64,000 nucleotides of DNA from Candidatus Contendobacter odensis Run_B_J11 (GTDB lineage: Bacteria > Pseudomonadota > Gammaproteobacteria > Competibacterales > Competibacteraceae), in assembly GCF_000531125.1 (NCBI RefSeq), contig NZ_CBTK010000113.1:52121-116120 (forward strand). Direction: 5' to 3'. The first letter of the stretch is position 1. Every line of letters starts with the position of its first letter. Shown one piece after another: positions 24,776-34,514 of this stretch. A program made the translations under genes and the position numbers. The notes under the pieces were generated by a model that saw nothing but the letters and a program-made list of their open reading frames with translations, did no database searches and had not been told where the DNA came from.

Positions 24776-26473
24776 ATGCTGACCCAGTTGCGTATCCGCG
24801 ATTTCGCTATCGTTGAAGAATTGGAGTTGGAACTGGTGATCGGGATGACGGCGGTCACCGGCGAAACCGGGGCCGGTAAATCCATTTTGGTCGATGCCAT
24901 TGGTCTGCTGCTGGGAGACCGCGCCGACAGTGGGGTGATCCGACACGGCGCGGAACGGGCTGACCTCAGCGCGGCCTTTGATCTCGATGCGCTGCCGGCG
25001 GCGCGCACTTGGCTGGCTGAACATGATCTGGATCACGACCGCGAATGCCAGTTGCGACGGGTCATCGCCCGCAATGGGCGCTCGCGTAGCTACATCAACG
25101 GCGTCCCGCAACCCACCCAGGCGCTGCGGGATTTGGGCGAGTGGCTAGTGGATATTCACGGCCAGCATGAACATCAGTCATTGCTGCGGCGTGAGGCCCA
25201 GCGGCAATTGCTGGATGATTACGCCGGACATCCACCGCTGGTCGCCGAATTGACCGCGAATTATCAGACCTGGCACCGGCTGCGGCAGGAACTGGGTGAG
25301 TTGCGACAGGCCAGCAGCGAGCGCGACGCCCGGCTGGATATTCTGCATTATCACCTGCGGGAACTGGCGGCGCTGAATCTGGCGGAAGGCGAAATCGCGG
25401 AACTGGAACGCGAGCAGCGACGGCTGGCGAATTCCAGCCAGTTGCTGCAAACCGGCCAGCAGATTTTGAACGGGCTGACCGAAAGCGATGAAACCTCCAT
25501 CGCCGATCGAATCGACCACTGGCGGCACGAACTGGATGCCCTGATCCGGCTGGATACCCGGCTCGCTCCCGTCGGCGAAATGTTAAGCACTGCGCTGATC
25601 CAGGTACAGGAAGCCGGCGGCGAGTTGCGAAGCTATGTCCAGGCGCTTGATCTCGATCCCGACCATCTGGCGCAGGTCGAACAGCGACTGGCCGCTGCGC
25701 ACCAGCTTAGCCGCAAGCATCGAGTGACCGCCGAGGAATTGCCGGCATTGCGAATACGGTTTGATGCGGAACGGGATACGCTCGAACACAGCGAGACCCG
25801 GTTGGAAGACTTGCAGCAGGCGGTCAAAACGGCACGGGCAGCTTATCAGCAATGTGCCGACCGATTGAGCGCGCAGCGGGTGGCGGCGGCGCGAGAACTC
25901 GGCGAGCGGGTCTCAATCGCGCTGGCGGGGCTGGGGATGCCGGGCGGACGTTTCACTATTGCGCTGGAGCGGTTGGAACAACCGACGCCCGCTGGGCTGG
26001 AAACGGTGGAGTTTCAGGTCAGCGCCAATCCGGGCCAGCCGTTGCGTCCGTTAGCGAAAGTCGCTTCCGGCGGCGAACTGTCGCGTATCAGCCTGGCGAT
26101 TCAGGTGATCACCGCTCGCGCCGCCCGCATTCCGACGTTGATTTTCGATGAAGTGGATACCGGGATCGGCGGCGGGGTGGCGGAAGTGGTGGGGCGGCAA
26201 TTGCGGGCGCTGGGCGGCGGTCGGCAAGTGCTGTGCGTGACCCATTTACCCCAGGTTGCGGCGCAGGCGCATCAGCATTTCAAGGTGGAAAAACAGACCA
26301 GCGGGGAAACCACCCACACTCAGGTTTTAGCGTTGGACCATGGCGAGCGGATCGCGGAAGTGGCGCGAATGCTGGGTGGGGTGGAGTTGACGGCGAATAC
26401 GATGGCGCATGCCCGGGAAATGGTGGAGAAGGCAGTGATTGCAATGGCGGACCAGTACCCCTCAGAGCGGTAG
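24776..26473 (+). CDS. recN: DNA repair protein RecN
   Basis: An SMC-like ATPase of double-strand break repair. It is 565 residues, close to the family norm. Walker A GETGAGKS is at 29-36. A long coiled-coil arm spans about 160-380. The ABC-type signature around SGGELSRISLAI and Walker B LIFDEVDTGIGG lie near the C-terminus, followed by the H-loop region CVTHLPQVAAQAH. No LexA box was identified, and nadK is directly upstream. The last 12 bases overlap the opposite-strand PAS-GGDEF gene. Confidence 0.96.
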   Translation: MLTQLRIRDFAIVEELELELVIGMTAVTGETGAGKSILVDAIGLLLGDRADSGVIRHGAERADLSAAFDLDALPAARTWLAEHDLDHDRECQLRRVIARNGRSRSYINGVPQPTQALRDLGEWLVDIHGQHEHQSLLRREAQRQLLDDYAGHPPLVAELTANYQTWHRLRQELGELRQASSERDARLDILHYHLRELAALNLAEGEIAELEREQRRLANSSQLLQTGQQILNGLTESDETSIADRIDHWRHELDALIRLDTRLAPVGEMLSTALIQVQEAGGELRSYVQALDLDPDHLAQVEQRLAAAHQLSRKHRVTAEELPALRIRFDAERDTLEHSETRLEDLQQAVKTARAAYQQCADRLSAQRVAAARELGERVSIALAGLGMPGGRFTIALERLEQPTPAGLETVEFQVSANPGQPLRPLAKVASGGELSRISLAIQVITARAARIPTLIFDEVDTGIGGGVAEVVGRQLRALGGGRQVLCVTHLPQVAAQAHQHFKVEKQTSGETTHTQVLALDHGERIAEVARMLGGVELTANTMAHAREMVEKAVIAMADQYPSER

Positions 26474-27958
26474 CAGCGGTAACTCCGGGATATCAACTTC
26501 CACCCGGTTGCGCCCCTCATCCTTGGCCCGGTACAGCGCCCGGTCGGCTCTGGCAAGAACGGTGTCGGCGGCGGAATCGCTGAGCGCAAACAGAGTAACG
26601 CCGATACTGACGGTAATTGTGATGATGCCAGACGCCGTGTGGGCCGGCGAACTGGCGATGATCTGGCGCAGCCGCTCGGCCAATTGCCGCGCCCCTTCGG
26701 GATCGGTGCCCGGTAGCAGCGCGGCGAATTCCTCGCCGCCCAGCCGACCCAGCAGATCAACCTTGCGCAAAACATGCCGGGCGACCGTAGCGAAGTGGCG
26801 CAGTACGGCATCGCCAGCGGCGTGACCGTAGCTGTCGTTCACCTGCTTGAAGTGGTCGAGGTCAATCATCAGCAGTGCAGCCGGCTTGGCATAGCGTTGT
26901 AGCAATTCCAGTTCCAGTTCGACCTGCGCCAGGAAGTGGCGGCGGTTGGCCAGATCGGTCAGCGGATCGGTGGTCGCCAGCCGACGCAATTCCAGTTCCA
27001 GAGCCTTGCGTTCAGTGATGTCCTGCACGATGACCACTAGGTAGTCCGGCGATCCGCTTGGACTGTGTACACAACGTACCGAAATAATGGTGTGTACGGT
27101 CTGGCTGTCGCGGCGGATGAAGCGCTTGTCCAGGGTATAACCATCGGTTTTACCGGCTAAAACGCGATTGAATTGGGCGATCTCTGCCGCGAGATCGTCC
27201 GGGTGGGTGATCTCCGCCCATGTGGTGGTAGCCAGTTCCGCCCGTGGATGGCCCAAAATCTCGCACAGGCGATCATTGAACTGTACCCAGCTCTTGTTCA
27301 ACGCCATGATCCCCATGCCGATCAATCCCAACTCGTAATAACCGCGAAACCGTTCCTCGCTCGCGCGCAAGGCATCTTCCATCGCTTTTTGCTGGCTGAT
27401 GTCCTGCACGATGACCAGCAACAGGGTCATGGATGGAACCAATTCTCGCCGGGGTAACAGCAGGGCATCGGCATCCTTGCGTCCGGTCAGGCGGGCTGCA
27501 AATTTGTGGGTGTCCTTGTTACACAGGGTTACGTCAATGCTTTTACCCTCGGGGTTTTTGAAAAAAGCGCTGAAGCGGCCGAGGAAAACATCGTGTTCGG
27601 GATCGGCCAGGAAATCGGCCAGTGCCCGACCCGCCAACTCGCCGCGCCCGCGGCCTACCATACTGGCGAAGGTCTGGTTGGTCTGGCGGATAATGCCGCT
27701 GGCATCCAGCGTCAGATAGCCCACTGGAGCCTGGTGATAGAGCCGGGCGTAGCGGTCGCGAGTCTGCTCCAACTGATTCTGGGTGGTGCGCAACTCCTCA
27801 TTCTGGAGTTCCAGCTCAATCTGGTGGACCGAGAGATCGTGGATCAGCCGCTCGATCTCAATGGTGGAGAGGGTACTTACTCCCAGGCGGGAATCATCGA
27901 GCAGCGCCTCCGCCCGTTCACGCAGCAATGCCCAGTCGCGATCCCTTTCCGTGTTCAT
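26462..27958 (-). CDS. PAS-PAS-GGDEF diguanylate cyclase
   Basis: A 498-residue cytoplasmic protein. A coiled coil (about 50-75) is followed by PAS domains (about 75-195 and 205-330), each ending in a VQDI-type PAC motif, and a GGDEF domain. The active loop is GGEEF at 407-411. The inhibitory RxxD site (RKVD, 398-401) is five residues before it, so it should be an active, product-inhibited cyclic-di-GMP synthase. Its second PAS plus GGDEF is strikingly similar to the C-terminus of the 1101-residue protein upstream (EERFRGYYELGLIGM against EEQFRSYYELGLIGM), which indicates duplication. The gene starts 26 bases after the CheB-CheR fusion, so they are probably co-transcribed. Confidence 0.93.
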   Translation of the reverse strand: MNTERDRDWALLRERAEALLDDSRLGVSTLSTIEIERLIHDLSVHQIELELQNEELRTTQNQLEQTRDRYARLYHQAPVGYLTLDASGIIRQTNQTFASMVGRGRGELAGRALADFLADPEHDVFLGRFSAFFKNPEGKSIDVTLCNKDTHKFAARLTGRKDADALLLPRRELVPSMTLLLVIVQDISQQKAMEDALRASEERFRGYYELGLIGMGIMALNKSWVQFNDRLCEILGHPRAELATTTWAEITHPDDLAAEIAQFNRVLAGKTDGYTLDKRFIRRDSQTVHTIISVRCVHSPSGSPDYLVVIVQDITERKALELELRRLATTDPLTDLANRRHFLAQVELELELLQRYAKPAALLMIDLDHFKQVNDSYGHAAGDAVLRHFATVARHVLRKVDLLGRLGGEEFAALLPGTDPEGARQLAERLRQIIASSPAHTASGIITITVSIGVTLFALSDSAADTVLARADRALYRAKDEGRNRVEVDIPELPLLPL

Positions 27959-27984
27959 GCCGCTTCTCCGGTCGGTTTACTCGA

Positions 27985-30978
27985 TCAAGGTGAATCGTGG
28001 CGCTGCGCTCCACGTTCCCGCAGCGCCTCTTGGCCCAGGCGGGCTTCGGTCACGTCTTGAAAAGCTCCTGACAGTTTGACCACTCGCTCATCCCGCATCA
28101 CCGGCCAACCGATAGTGCGCACCCAACGCCGGTTACCTTTGGCGGTAGCGATTTCCAGGGTCAGGTCGTAGGACACCCCCTCCTGGCAGGCGCGACGGAA
28201 GGCTTCGGCGATAATGGGGCGATATTCCGGCAGGTAGAAGCCGATGCTTTCTTCAGGGCGCGGCTGGTGACCCGGTGCGACCTCGTGGATGCGGAAGGTC
28301 TCGTCGGACCAGCGCAACTCTCCGGTCGCGGGGATAAAATGCCAGGCGCCCAAGCGGGTCTTTTGGGCGATTTCCTTGAAGGTGGTTTCTTTCTCAGCCA
28401 GAGTGAGCTGGACTTCCTTGACTTTGGTGACATCCACGAAGGAAACCACGGTGCCGGAGAAGGCTTTCGGTCCCACGGTGTAGGGCGCTACCCGCATCAG
28501 GTACCAGCGGCCGTCCTGGGTGTGAATCTCCCGTTCCAGCGGCTGGCTGGTGGCCTGTACGTCCCGCACCACATCAATAGGATCGCAATCCGCCAAATAA
28601 TGCGAGATATGGGTAATGGGTCGCCCGACATCGCTCGGCAGCAGCTTGAAGATATCGACGACCCGGGGGGAGAAGCGGCGCACTTCCATGTTTTCATCCA
28701 GCAGGAGCTGGCCGATCTGGGTGGCGCTCAGCAGATTGTCCACGTCGTTGTTCAGTTCGGTCAACTCGATGATCTTGGTTTGATACTCGGTGTTGACGGT
28801 GAATAGTTCCTCATTGGTGGATTGCAGCTCCTCGTTGGTGGACTGAAGTTCTTCGTTGCTGGCCAGCAGTTCTTCATTGGTGGCCTGAAGCTCTTCGTTG
28901 GAGGTTTCCAGCTCCTCGATGGTCGCTTGCAGGTTCTCGCGGGTGAATTGCAGATCCTGCTCCAAATCCCGCAATCGTTCCTCGGCTTCCCGCGACAGGT
29001 CGAAGGCTTGAATCGCATGATCCGATTCGGTCGATACGGTTTTTTTCGACTCGCCGATAAAAACCGCCGCCAGCGATTCCTGCCCACGTTTTTCGGGCAG
29101 GGGCCGGATGCGCAAATCCACCAGTCGGGCGCCGCCGTCCCGGGGCAGGCGGATGTTGGTGAAATGCAATTCCTGGCGCTGGCGAAAGACTTTCTGAATG
29201 CCGGTGGTCAGTGGAATGGACAATTCCCGCACCGCCATCTTGGAGATGTCGTTGACGACCTTGCCCGAAGGCAGTTTGAAGTAGTCTCCCACGTCGCCCA
29301 GGACATGCAGGACTTCCAGTTGGGTATTGACGATCACCGCTAATGGAATGTAGTCCTGAGCGATGGCTTCCAGAAAGCGTTCCAGCACTCGTTCTTCTTC
29401 GCTGAAACGCAGGTTGCGGCGGGCGCCGGCGAACTGGCCTCGAAGATCGCGGGAGCGGGTGTCGGTTACGGACAGCAAGTGAGCCGTATCAGCCAGCGGC
29501 TTAAGGCGGCCCTTGGAACGGTAGAGCTTCCATTTCGAGTCCACCGCCTCGAAGTAATCAGCCATTTCACCCGTGGTTTCGCTGGTGCCCAACAGCAGCA
29601 ATCCACCGGAATTGAGGGAGAAATTGAAAAATTCGAGAACCTTGCGTTGCAGGATTGGTTGGAAATAGATCAGCAGGTTGCGGCAAGTGAGCAGGGTGAT
29701 ATTAGTGAAGGGCGGATCCTTGCACAAGTTGTGTTGGGCGAACACCACCATTTCCCGGATGGTGCGGGCGATTTGAAAATTATCCTCGTTCTTGTAGAAA
29801 TACTTGGCCAGCAGCCGGGGTGAAATGTCGGAGGCAATGCTTTCGGGATAGGCGCCGTTGGCCGCGTAATGAATGGCGTTGCGATCGATATCGGTGGCGA
29901 AGATTTTTACGTCGTGGGAGACGCCCAGCGTTTCCATGCACTCGCGCGTCAGAATCGCCAGACTGTAGGCCTCCTCGCCGGTGGAGCAACCCGCCACCCA
30001 GAAGCGGATTTCCCGGTTTTTGGCGTTGTTGAAAATTTCCGGCAGTCCGAACTGCTCCATGCGGTCGAAGGCGCCTTGATCGCGAAAGAAGCTGGTGACC
30101 CCGATCAGCAGTTCACGATACAGCGCCACCACCTCGCCGGGATTGTTGGTCAGATAGGCTACATAGTCCTGAATGTCGTCAGTCTGGTTGATGGTCATCC
30201 GGCGTTCGATGCGCCGGGTGACGGTGCTGGGCTTGTAGAAGGTGAAATCGACCTTGCACTTCTCCCGCAGCATGGCGAACACCCGGGTCAATCCCTGCTC
30301 GTCGCTCAACAGGGTTTCGGAGCGTTCGACCTTGGTGGTGTACGGATGCTTGGCGAAGGACAGCAACTGAACCGGCATTTGATCCGGCGGCAGGATGAAA
30401 TCCGCCAGGCCGGTAGAAATGGCGGCCCGCGGCATGCCATCGAATTTGGCGCTTTCCTCATCCTGGATCATGATCATGCCGCCATATTCCTTGATGACGC
30501 GCACTCCCCGGGTGCCATCGCTGCCGGTGCCGGAGAGGATGATGGCTATGGCTTTTTCGCCCTGATCCTCGGCCAGGGAGCGCAGAAAGATATCAATGGG
30601 CAAATTGAAGCCCTGACTACGATCCTGATCGCTCAGCAGCAGTTTGCCGTGGAAGATGGTGAGATTCTTCTTGGGCGGGATCAGGTAGATATTATTGGGC
30701 AGCACGACCATGCCATCCTCAGCCCGATGAACCAGCATGGCGGTTTTTTTCGACAACAGCTCAACCATCAGGCTCTTGTAGTCGGGTGAGAGATGCTGGA
30801 TCACAATGAAGCCCAGACCGCTGTCGGGCGGCATGTGGCTGAAGAAGGACTCAATGGCTTCCAGACCGCCTGCCGATGCACCCACCGCTACATAATGGGA
30901 AAGCGGCGCGGCGGCGGGTGGACTGCCCACCGCACCCTCCGCTGGGTCATTCTTGGTGCTGTCGCTGGTTGTCTGCAT
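27985..30978 (-). CDS. CheB-CheR-PAS fusion signalling protein
   Basis: A 997-residue cytoplasmic protein. CheB methylesterase comes first, with triad Ser35 (VGASAGG), His62 (IQHLS) and Asp154 (GTGSDGTRG), and no receiver domain. CheR methyltransferase (about 225-485) follows with VAGCSTGEEAYS as SAM motif. A coiled coil (about 655-735) is built of repeated SNEEL/TNEEL units. The C-terminal part carries PAS domains ending in a PAC motif, with no kinase domain. Such fusions combine opposing glutamyl methylation and demethylation with sensing, and may act on chemoreceptors or as scaffolds. No receptor or CheA is encoded here. It sits between two diguanylate cyclase genes on the same strand. Confidence 0.92.
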   Translation of the reverse strand: MQTTSDSTKNDPAEGAVGSPPAAAPLSHYVAVGASAGGLEAIESFFSHMPPDSGLGFIVIQHLSPDYKSLMVELLSKKTAMLVHRAEDGMVVLPNNIYLIPPKKNLTIFHGKLLLSDQDRSQGFNLPIDIFLRSLAEDQGEKAIAIILSGTGSDGTRGVRVIKEYGGMIMIQDEESAKFDGMPRAAISTGLADFILPPDQMPVQLLSFAKHPYTTKVERSETLLSDEQGLTRVFAMLREKCKVDFTFYKPSTVTRRIERRMTINQTDDIQDYVAYLTNNPGEVVALYRELLIGVTSFFRDQGAFDRMEQFGLPEIFNNAKNREIRFWVAGCSTGEEAYSLAILTRECMETLGVSHDVKIFATDIDRNAIHYAANGAYPESIASDISPRLLAKYFYKNEDNFQIARTIREMVVFAQHNLCKDPPFTNITLLTCRNLLIYFQPILQRKVLEFFNFSLNSGGLLLLGTSETTGEMADYFEAVDSKWKLYRSKGRLKPLADTAHLLSVTDTRSRDLRGQFAGARRNLRFSEEERVLERFLEAIAQDYIPLAVIVNTQLEVLHVLGDVGDYFKLPSGKVVNDISKMAVRELSIPLTTGIQKVFRQRQELHFTNIRLPRDGGARLVDLRIRPLPEKRGQESLAAVFIGESKKTVSTESDHAIQAFDLSREAEERLRDLEQDLQFTRENLQATIEELETSNEELQATNEELLASNEELQSTNEELQSTNEELFTVNTEYQTKIIELTELNNDVDNLLSATQIGQLLLDENMEVRRFSPRVVDIFKLLPSDVGRPITHISHYLADCDPIDVVRDVQATSQPLEREIHTQDGRWYLMRVAPYTVGPKAFSGTVVSFVDVTKVKEVQLTLAEKETTFKEIAQKTRLGAWHFIPATGELRWSDETFRIHEVAPGHQPRPEESIGFYLPEYRPIIAEAFRRACQEGVSYDLTLEIATAKGNRRWVRTIGWPVMRDERVVKLSGAFQDVTEARLGQEALRERGAQRHDSP

Positions 30979-31063
30979 GCCACGATACTCCCTGATTAAT
31001 GTCCGTCATCAATATCCACGGGCGCTGATGCCCCATACCCAGTTAATCAGAATGTTCGCTTTT

Positions 31064-31091
31064 CGTCATTCTCGCTTTCGCGGGGATGACG
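31064..31091. repeat. 12-pair palindrome in the gap between signalling genes
   Basis: CGTCATTCTCGC (31064-31075) pairs with GCGGGGATGACG (31080-31091) around the loop TTTC, with two wobbles. It resembles the dispersed palindrome with core GTCATTCCCGCGAAAGCGGGAATGAC seen in many genomes. No other copy was noticed in the window. No strong T-run follows on either strand. Confidence 0.5.
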
Positions 31092-31162
31092 AATGCAAAG
31101 GCTTAGCGAAAGTTCTGATACCCGATCTATATAGCTCGGAGGCGGGTTTGACATGGCCCGGA

Positions 31163-34100
31163 TCAGGGCGGCCACTCGATTTCTACCCGGTTGCGACCTT
31201 GACTCTTGGCTCGGTACAACGCCCGGTCGGCCCGACCGAGAATGGCGTCAGCCGCAGGATCGGTCGGTGCAAATGAAGTAGCGCCGATGCTGACAGTCAC
31301 TCTGATAACCCCACCCGCCGTCGTCACCGGCGATTCCGCCACCCTTCGCCGCAGCCGCTCGGCCAATTGCTGCGCGCCATCAAAGTCAGTGCCTGGCAGC
31401 AGGGCAGCAAATTCCTCACCGCCCAGCCGGCCCAGCAGATCGACTTGGCGCAACATCTGTCGGGCGACGGCGGAAAAGTGTCGAAGCACGTCGTCACCGG
31501 CGGCATGACCATGCTGATCGTTCACTCGCTTGAAATGATCGAGGTCGAACATCAGCAGGGCGACGGGCCGGGCATAGCGTTTGAACCGGACCAGTTCCTG
31601 CGTCATCTGCGCCAGAAAGTGGCGACGGTTGGACAGTTCAGTCAGCGAATCGGTGGTGGCCAGCCGGCGCAGTTCCCGCTCCAGCGCCTTGCGCTCGGTA
31701 ATATCCTGCACCATGACGATAAAATGGCGCGGTGATCCTGCCGGGTCGCGTACACAGCGAACCGATAGCACGGTATCTACGATCCCGCCATTTTGGCAGA
31801 CAAACCGTTTATCCAGCTTGTAGCCCTCTATCTCTCCGGCCAGGACCCGGTTGAACTGGCTCATGTCCATTGCGAGATCATCCGGGTGAGTAAGCTCAGC
31901 CCAGGTTTTGGCAACCAGTTCGGCGCGTGGGTAGCCCAGAATCTGGCACAGGCGATCATTGAATTGCACCCAACCCTTGGTCGGCGAGGTGATCGCCATT
32001 CCGATCAGCCCCAACTCATAATAGCTGCGAAACTGCTCCTCGCTTTCCTGCAACGCAGCGGTGCGGGTCTGTACCTGCTGTTCGAGTACGGCCTGGCGGT
32101 TGCGCAAAAATCCAACAAACGTGGCCAGCACTGCGGTCAACAGCAACCCCGCCAGGCCAGTGAGCCAACCCGCCCGCGCTGGATGGGCGGCATGAAACAG
32201 TGGGGTAGGACGGATCAGCACCGCCTGGGCACGACCAAAGGTAAACAGCGGGTGAACCGCCTGGAATTCCCGTTGCTCAAAGCGGGCCACCGTGATGGCC
32301 TCGATATGCCGGCTCTCGTAGTCGTGCGGGTGGACCGCCAGCAGCGTGGGGCCAGCGGCGATCATCAGATCGATCAAATCCACCGCAACCTCGTCCGAAT
32401 CATGGATACCGTGCAGCAGGGCACGGTCCAGCAGGGTTTGCAAACGCAGTACGCCCAGCACGAAACCGCGCAACCGTCCAGCGTCGCCCCCCGCGTTGCT
32501 GTTCTCCGGCATCGGCAGGACCGGTGCGAACACCGGCTGAAACACCAGTATGGCCGACTGGTGTTCGGTTTCCTGCACCAGAGTAAGCGGATGAGTTGCC
32601 GTGATCAGCCCAGTGCGCAGAGCGGTTTCCAGCGCGGTGCGGCGGATCGATTCGGAACCGAGATCGAATCCCAGAGCCACTTCGTTACCGACCCGTGGCT
32701 CTAACCCATAAACCGGGTAGTAGTCCGCCCGGCCTGATACGGGAACCCGTTCACCTTGGGCATTGTGTTCCCAAATGATGAAATCACCGCTTCCTTCACC
32801 CTGCGCTTCGGCCTCGAAACGCGCCTTGTCCGCCGCCGGTATGTGCGGAATCCACTCATAGGCCTGAACTGTAGTTGCCTTGGCCAAGGGGGCTACAAAG
32901 GCGTGGAACTCGGCGCGATTCACCTGCTGGCTGGCCTGATAGAACTGGGCCAGCGCAGACAAAGCGGCCCGAATATCGCTAAACACTTCGCGGATATTGC
33001 CGGCACGGGCGTCGGCCAGACGGTGGAAGAACACACCGCGCTCGCGGTTTTCCGCCTCCAGCACCAACAGCGTCGCTGCGAGGGTCAGCGCCAGCCCCAA
33101 GGTTCCGACCAGAGCCGTCTCAAAATGCCGGAAGTGTAGCCGCCTGCTCGCCGCTTGGCGGTTGCGCCACTGAATAGCGCCGGCACCGCCCAAGAGCAGG
33201 GTCAGCAACAGCAGGGTACTCAGGATCGGCACCAGCCGGCTCGCCAGAGCTTGGTGATTCCAGTCGCTGACGCGAATATCCAAACCGACCACCATCAACA
33301 CCTTGCCGCTGTGAAGATCGCGAACGGGAGCCACCGCAGAGACGAAGACTCCATATTCATCCTGCCATGGCCCGAAGGCGACGGGCTGGCCGGTTCGGAA
33401 CATCTCAAAATTTTCGGACGCAGGCTGTCGGTAAACCGTCCCCGGCGGTGAGGCCCAAGGGTCGTCTTCCGCCAGATTCTCCGGCCCGAACACAATGGCG
33501 CCGTCGCGAAGCGCCATGCTGTAGATGCTGTGCTGCTGGACGAGTCGCCCATAGGCGATCATCAGTTCACGAATCCGCTCGAACGCCGGTGTTCCCCGGT
33601 CCGTCGCCGTGAACGACAGCGCCTCCACCTCGCCGACGGGGAGGGCCTGGGCGATTTCCATCGCCTGCCGGAGCAGTCGTTCCCGCATCTCGGCCTCGAC
33701 GCTGTGGCCGCGCCACTCGGTGGCCAGCCAACCCAGCGTGACCAGCACCACAAACGCCACCGGATACCGCCAGCGCACGATCCCGCCAAAGCGCCCTTTT
33801 TTTGATTTGGGCTGCTGTCCGTGCAGCCAGATGCCGGTCATGACCCCGATAGCGCCCAGCGCCCGAACCAGTTGAATCGGTATCCCGGTCGCGGCGAAAA
33901 AGCGGTCGTAATTCAGCCAGGAAGCGGGGGGAAAGTCGGCATCGGCCACAATCAGCCCAGCGGCCAGACCATAGAGCAGCATCGAACCGGCGGCCCATCG
34001 CAATCCTAGATACCGTTCACCCTCAACCGTCGCGGCGGCCCGCCACAAGGTACAGCCGGCGAGCAGTCCACCCGGCAGCGCCAGCGCATAACGACCGGCG

Positions 34101-34468
34101 ATGTTCAGGCCACTGATCCCGGCCCATCCGCCCAGTCCCACCAAAGCCAGCAGCGGCAGATAAATCCACCCTCCCAGCGACTTGAATCCCTGGCGCATCA
34201 GGCCACGCCGCCCGAACTCGACCAGCGGCAAAAAGGACATGATCATGACGACCAGCCGAACTTCCTTGAATACCGGGGCATCGCCCAGACTCAGCGCCAG
34301 CAGATCCAGCCATTCGTTCAGGCCGTGGAGCAGACCGAAAGCCGCCAGCCATCGCCACGGCAGCGTCTGGTCCCGCCCACTCAGCGCCAGGGCCCGCGTC
34401 GCCAGCAGAAGGAACGACAGGCCGTAGATGAAATAGATGTAATCCGTGTTTACGGCAAAAACATTCAC
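31163..34468 (-). CDS. multi-sensor membrane diguanylate cyclase (7TM, periplasmic sensor, CHASE, PAS, GGDEF)
   Basis: An 1101-residue inner-membrane protein. Residues about 1-225 hold around seven helices. A helix at about 236-255 is followed by a Cache-like periplasmic part (about 257-415). Helices near 420-445 and 462-482 precede a CHASE-type domain (about 490-745). A last helix near 790-812 leads to a PAS domain (about 825-950) and GGDEF. The loop GGEEF starts at 1016 and the RxxD site (RQVD) at 1007. It should make cyclic-di-GMP in response to several signals. The start is GTG 34468, with AGGAG nine bases upstream. It follows lipA by 46 bases and precedes the CheB-CheR fusion by 184 bases on the same strand. 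Confidence 0.9.
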   Translation of the reverse strand: MNVFAVNTDYIYFIYGLSFLLLATRALALSGRDQTLPWRWLAAFGLLHGLNEWLDLLALSLGDAPVFKEVRLVVMIMSFLPLVEFGRRGLMRQGFKSLGGWIYLPLLALVGLGGWAGISGLNIAGRYALALPGGLLAGCTLWRAAATVEGERYLGLRWAAGSMLLYGLAAGLIVADADFPPASWLNYDRFFAATGIPIQLVRALGAIGVMTGIWLHGQQPKSKKGRFGGIVRWRYPVAFVVLVTLGWLATEWRGHSVEAEMRERLLRQAMEIAQALPVGEVEALSFTATDRGTPAFERIRELMIAYGRLVQQHSIYSMALRDGAIVFGPENLAEDDPWASPPGTVYRQPASENFEMFRTGQPVAFGPWQDEYGVFVSAVAPVRDLHSGKVLMVVGLDIRVSDWNHQALASRLVPILSTLLLLTLLLGGAGAIQWRNRQAASRRLHFRHFETALVGTLGLALTLAATLLVLEAENRERGVFFHRLADARAGNIREVFSDIRAALSALAQFYQASQQVNRAEFHAFVAPLAKATTVQAYEWIPHIPAADKARFEAEAQGEGSGDFIIWEHNAQGERVPVSGRADYYPVYGLEPRVGNEVALGFDLGSESIRRTALETALRTGLITATHPLTLVQETEHQSAILVFQPVFAPVLPMPENSNAGGDAGRLRGFVLGVLRLQTLLDRALLHGIHDSDEVAVDLIDLMIAAGPTLLAVHPHDYESRHIEAITVARFEQREFQAVHPLFTFGRAQAVLIRPTPLFHAAHPARAGWLTGLAGLLLTAVLATFVGFLRNRQAVLEQQVQTRTAALQESEEQFRSYYELGLIGMAITSPTKGWVQFNDRLCQILGYPRAELVAKTWAELTHPDDLAMDMSQFNRVLAGEIEGYKLDKRFVCQNGGIVDTVLSVRCVRDPAGSPRHFIVMVQDITERKALERELRRLATTDSLTELSNRRHFLAQMTQELVRFKRYARPVALLMFDLDHFKRVNDQHGHAAGDDVLRHFSAVARQMLRQVDLLGRLGGEEFAALLPGTDFDGAQQLAERLRRRVAESPVTTAGGVIRVTVSIGATSFAPTDPAADAILGRADRALYRAKSQGRNRVEIEWPP

Positions 34469-34514
34469 CGCTCTTTCTCCTGCCGACCCTCGCTATTGGA
34501 CGGTCTGGCGGCGC

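Noticed and set aside
29869..30789. 306-codon frame opposite the CheB-CheR fusion
   Set aside because: It mirrors the codon pattern of the real gene and has no domain features. The minus-strand protein has full CheB and CheR motifs.
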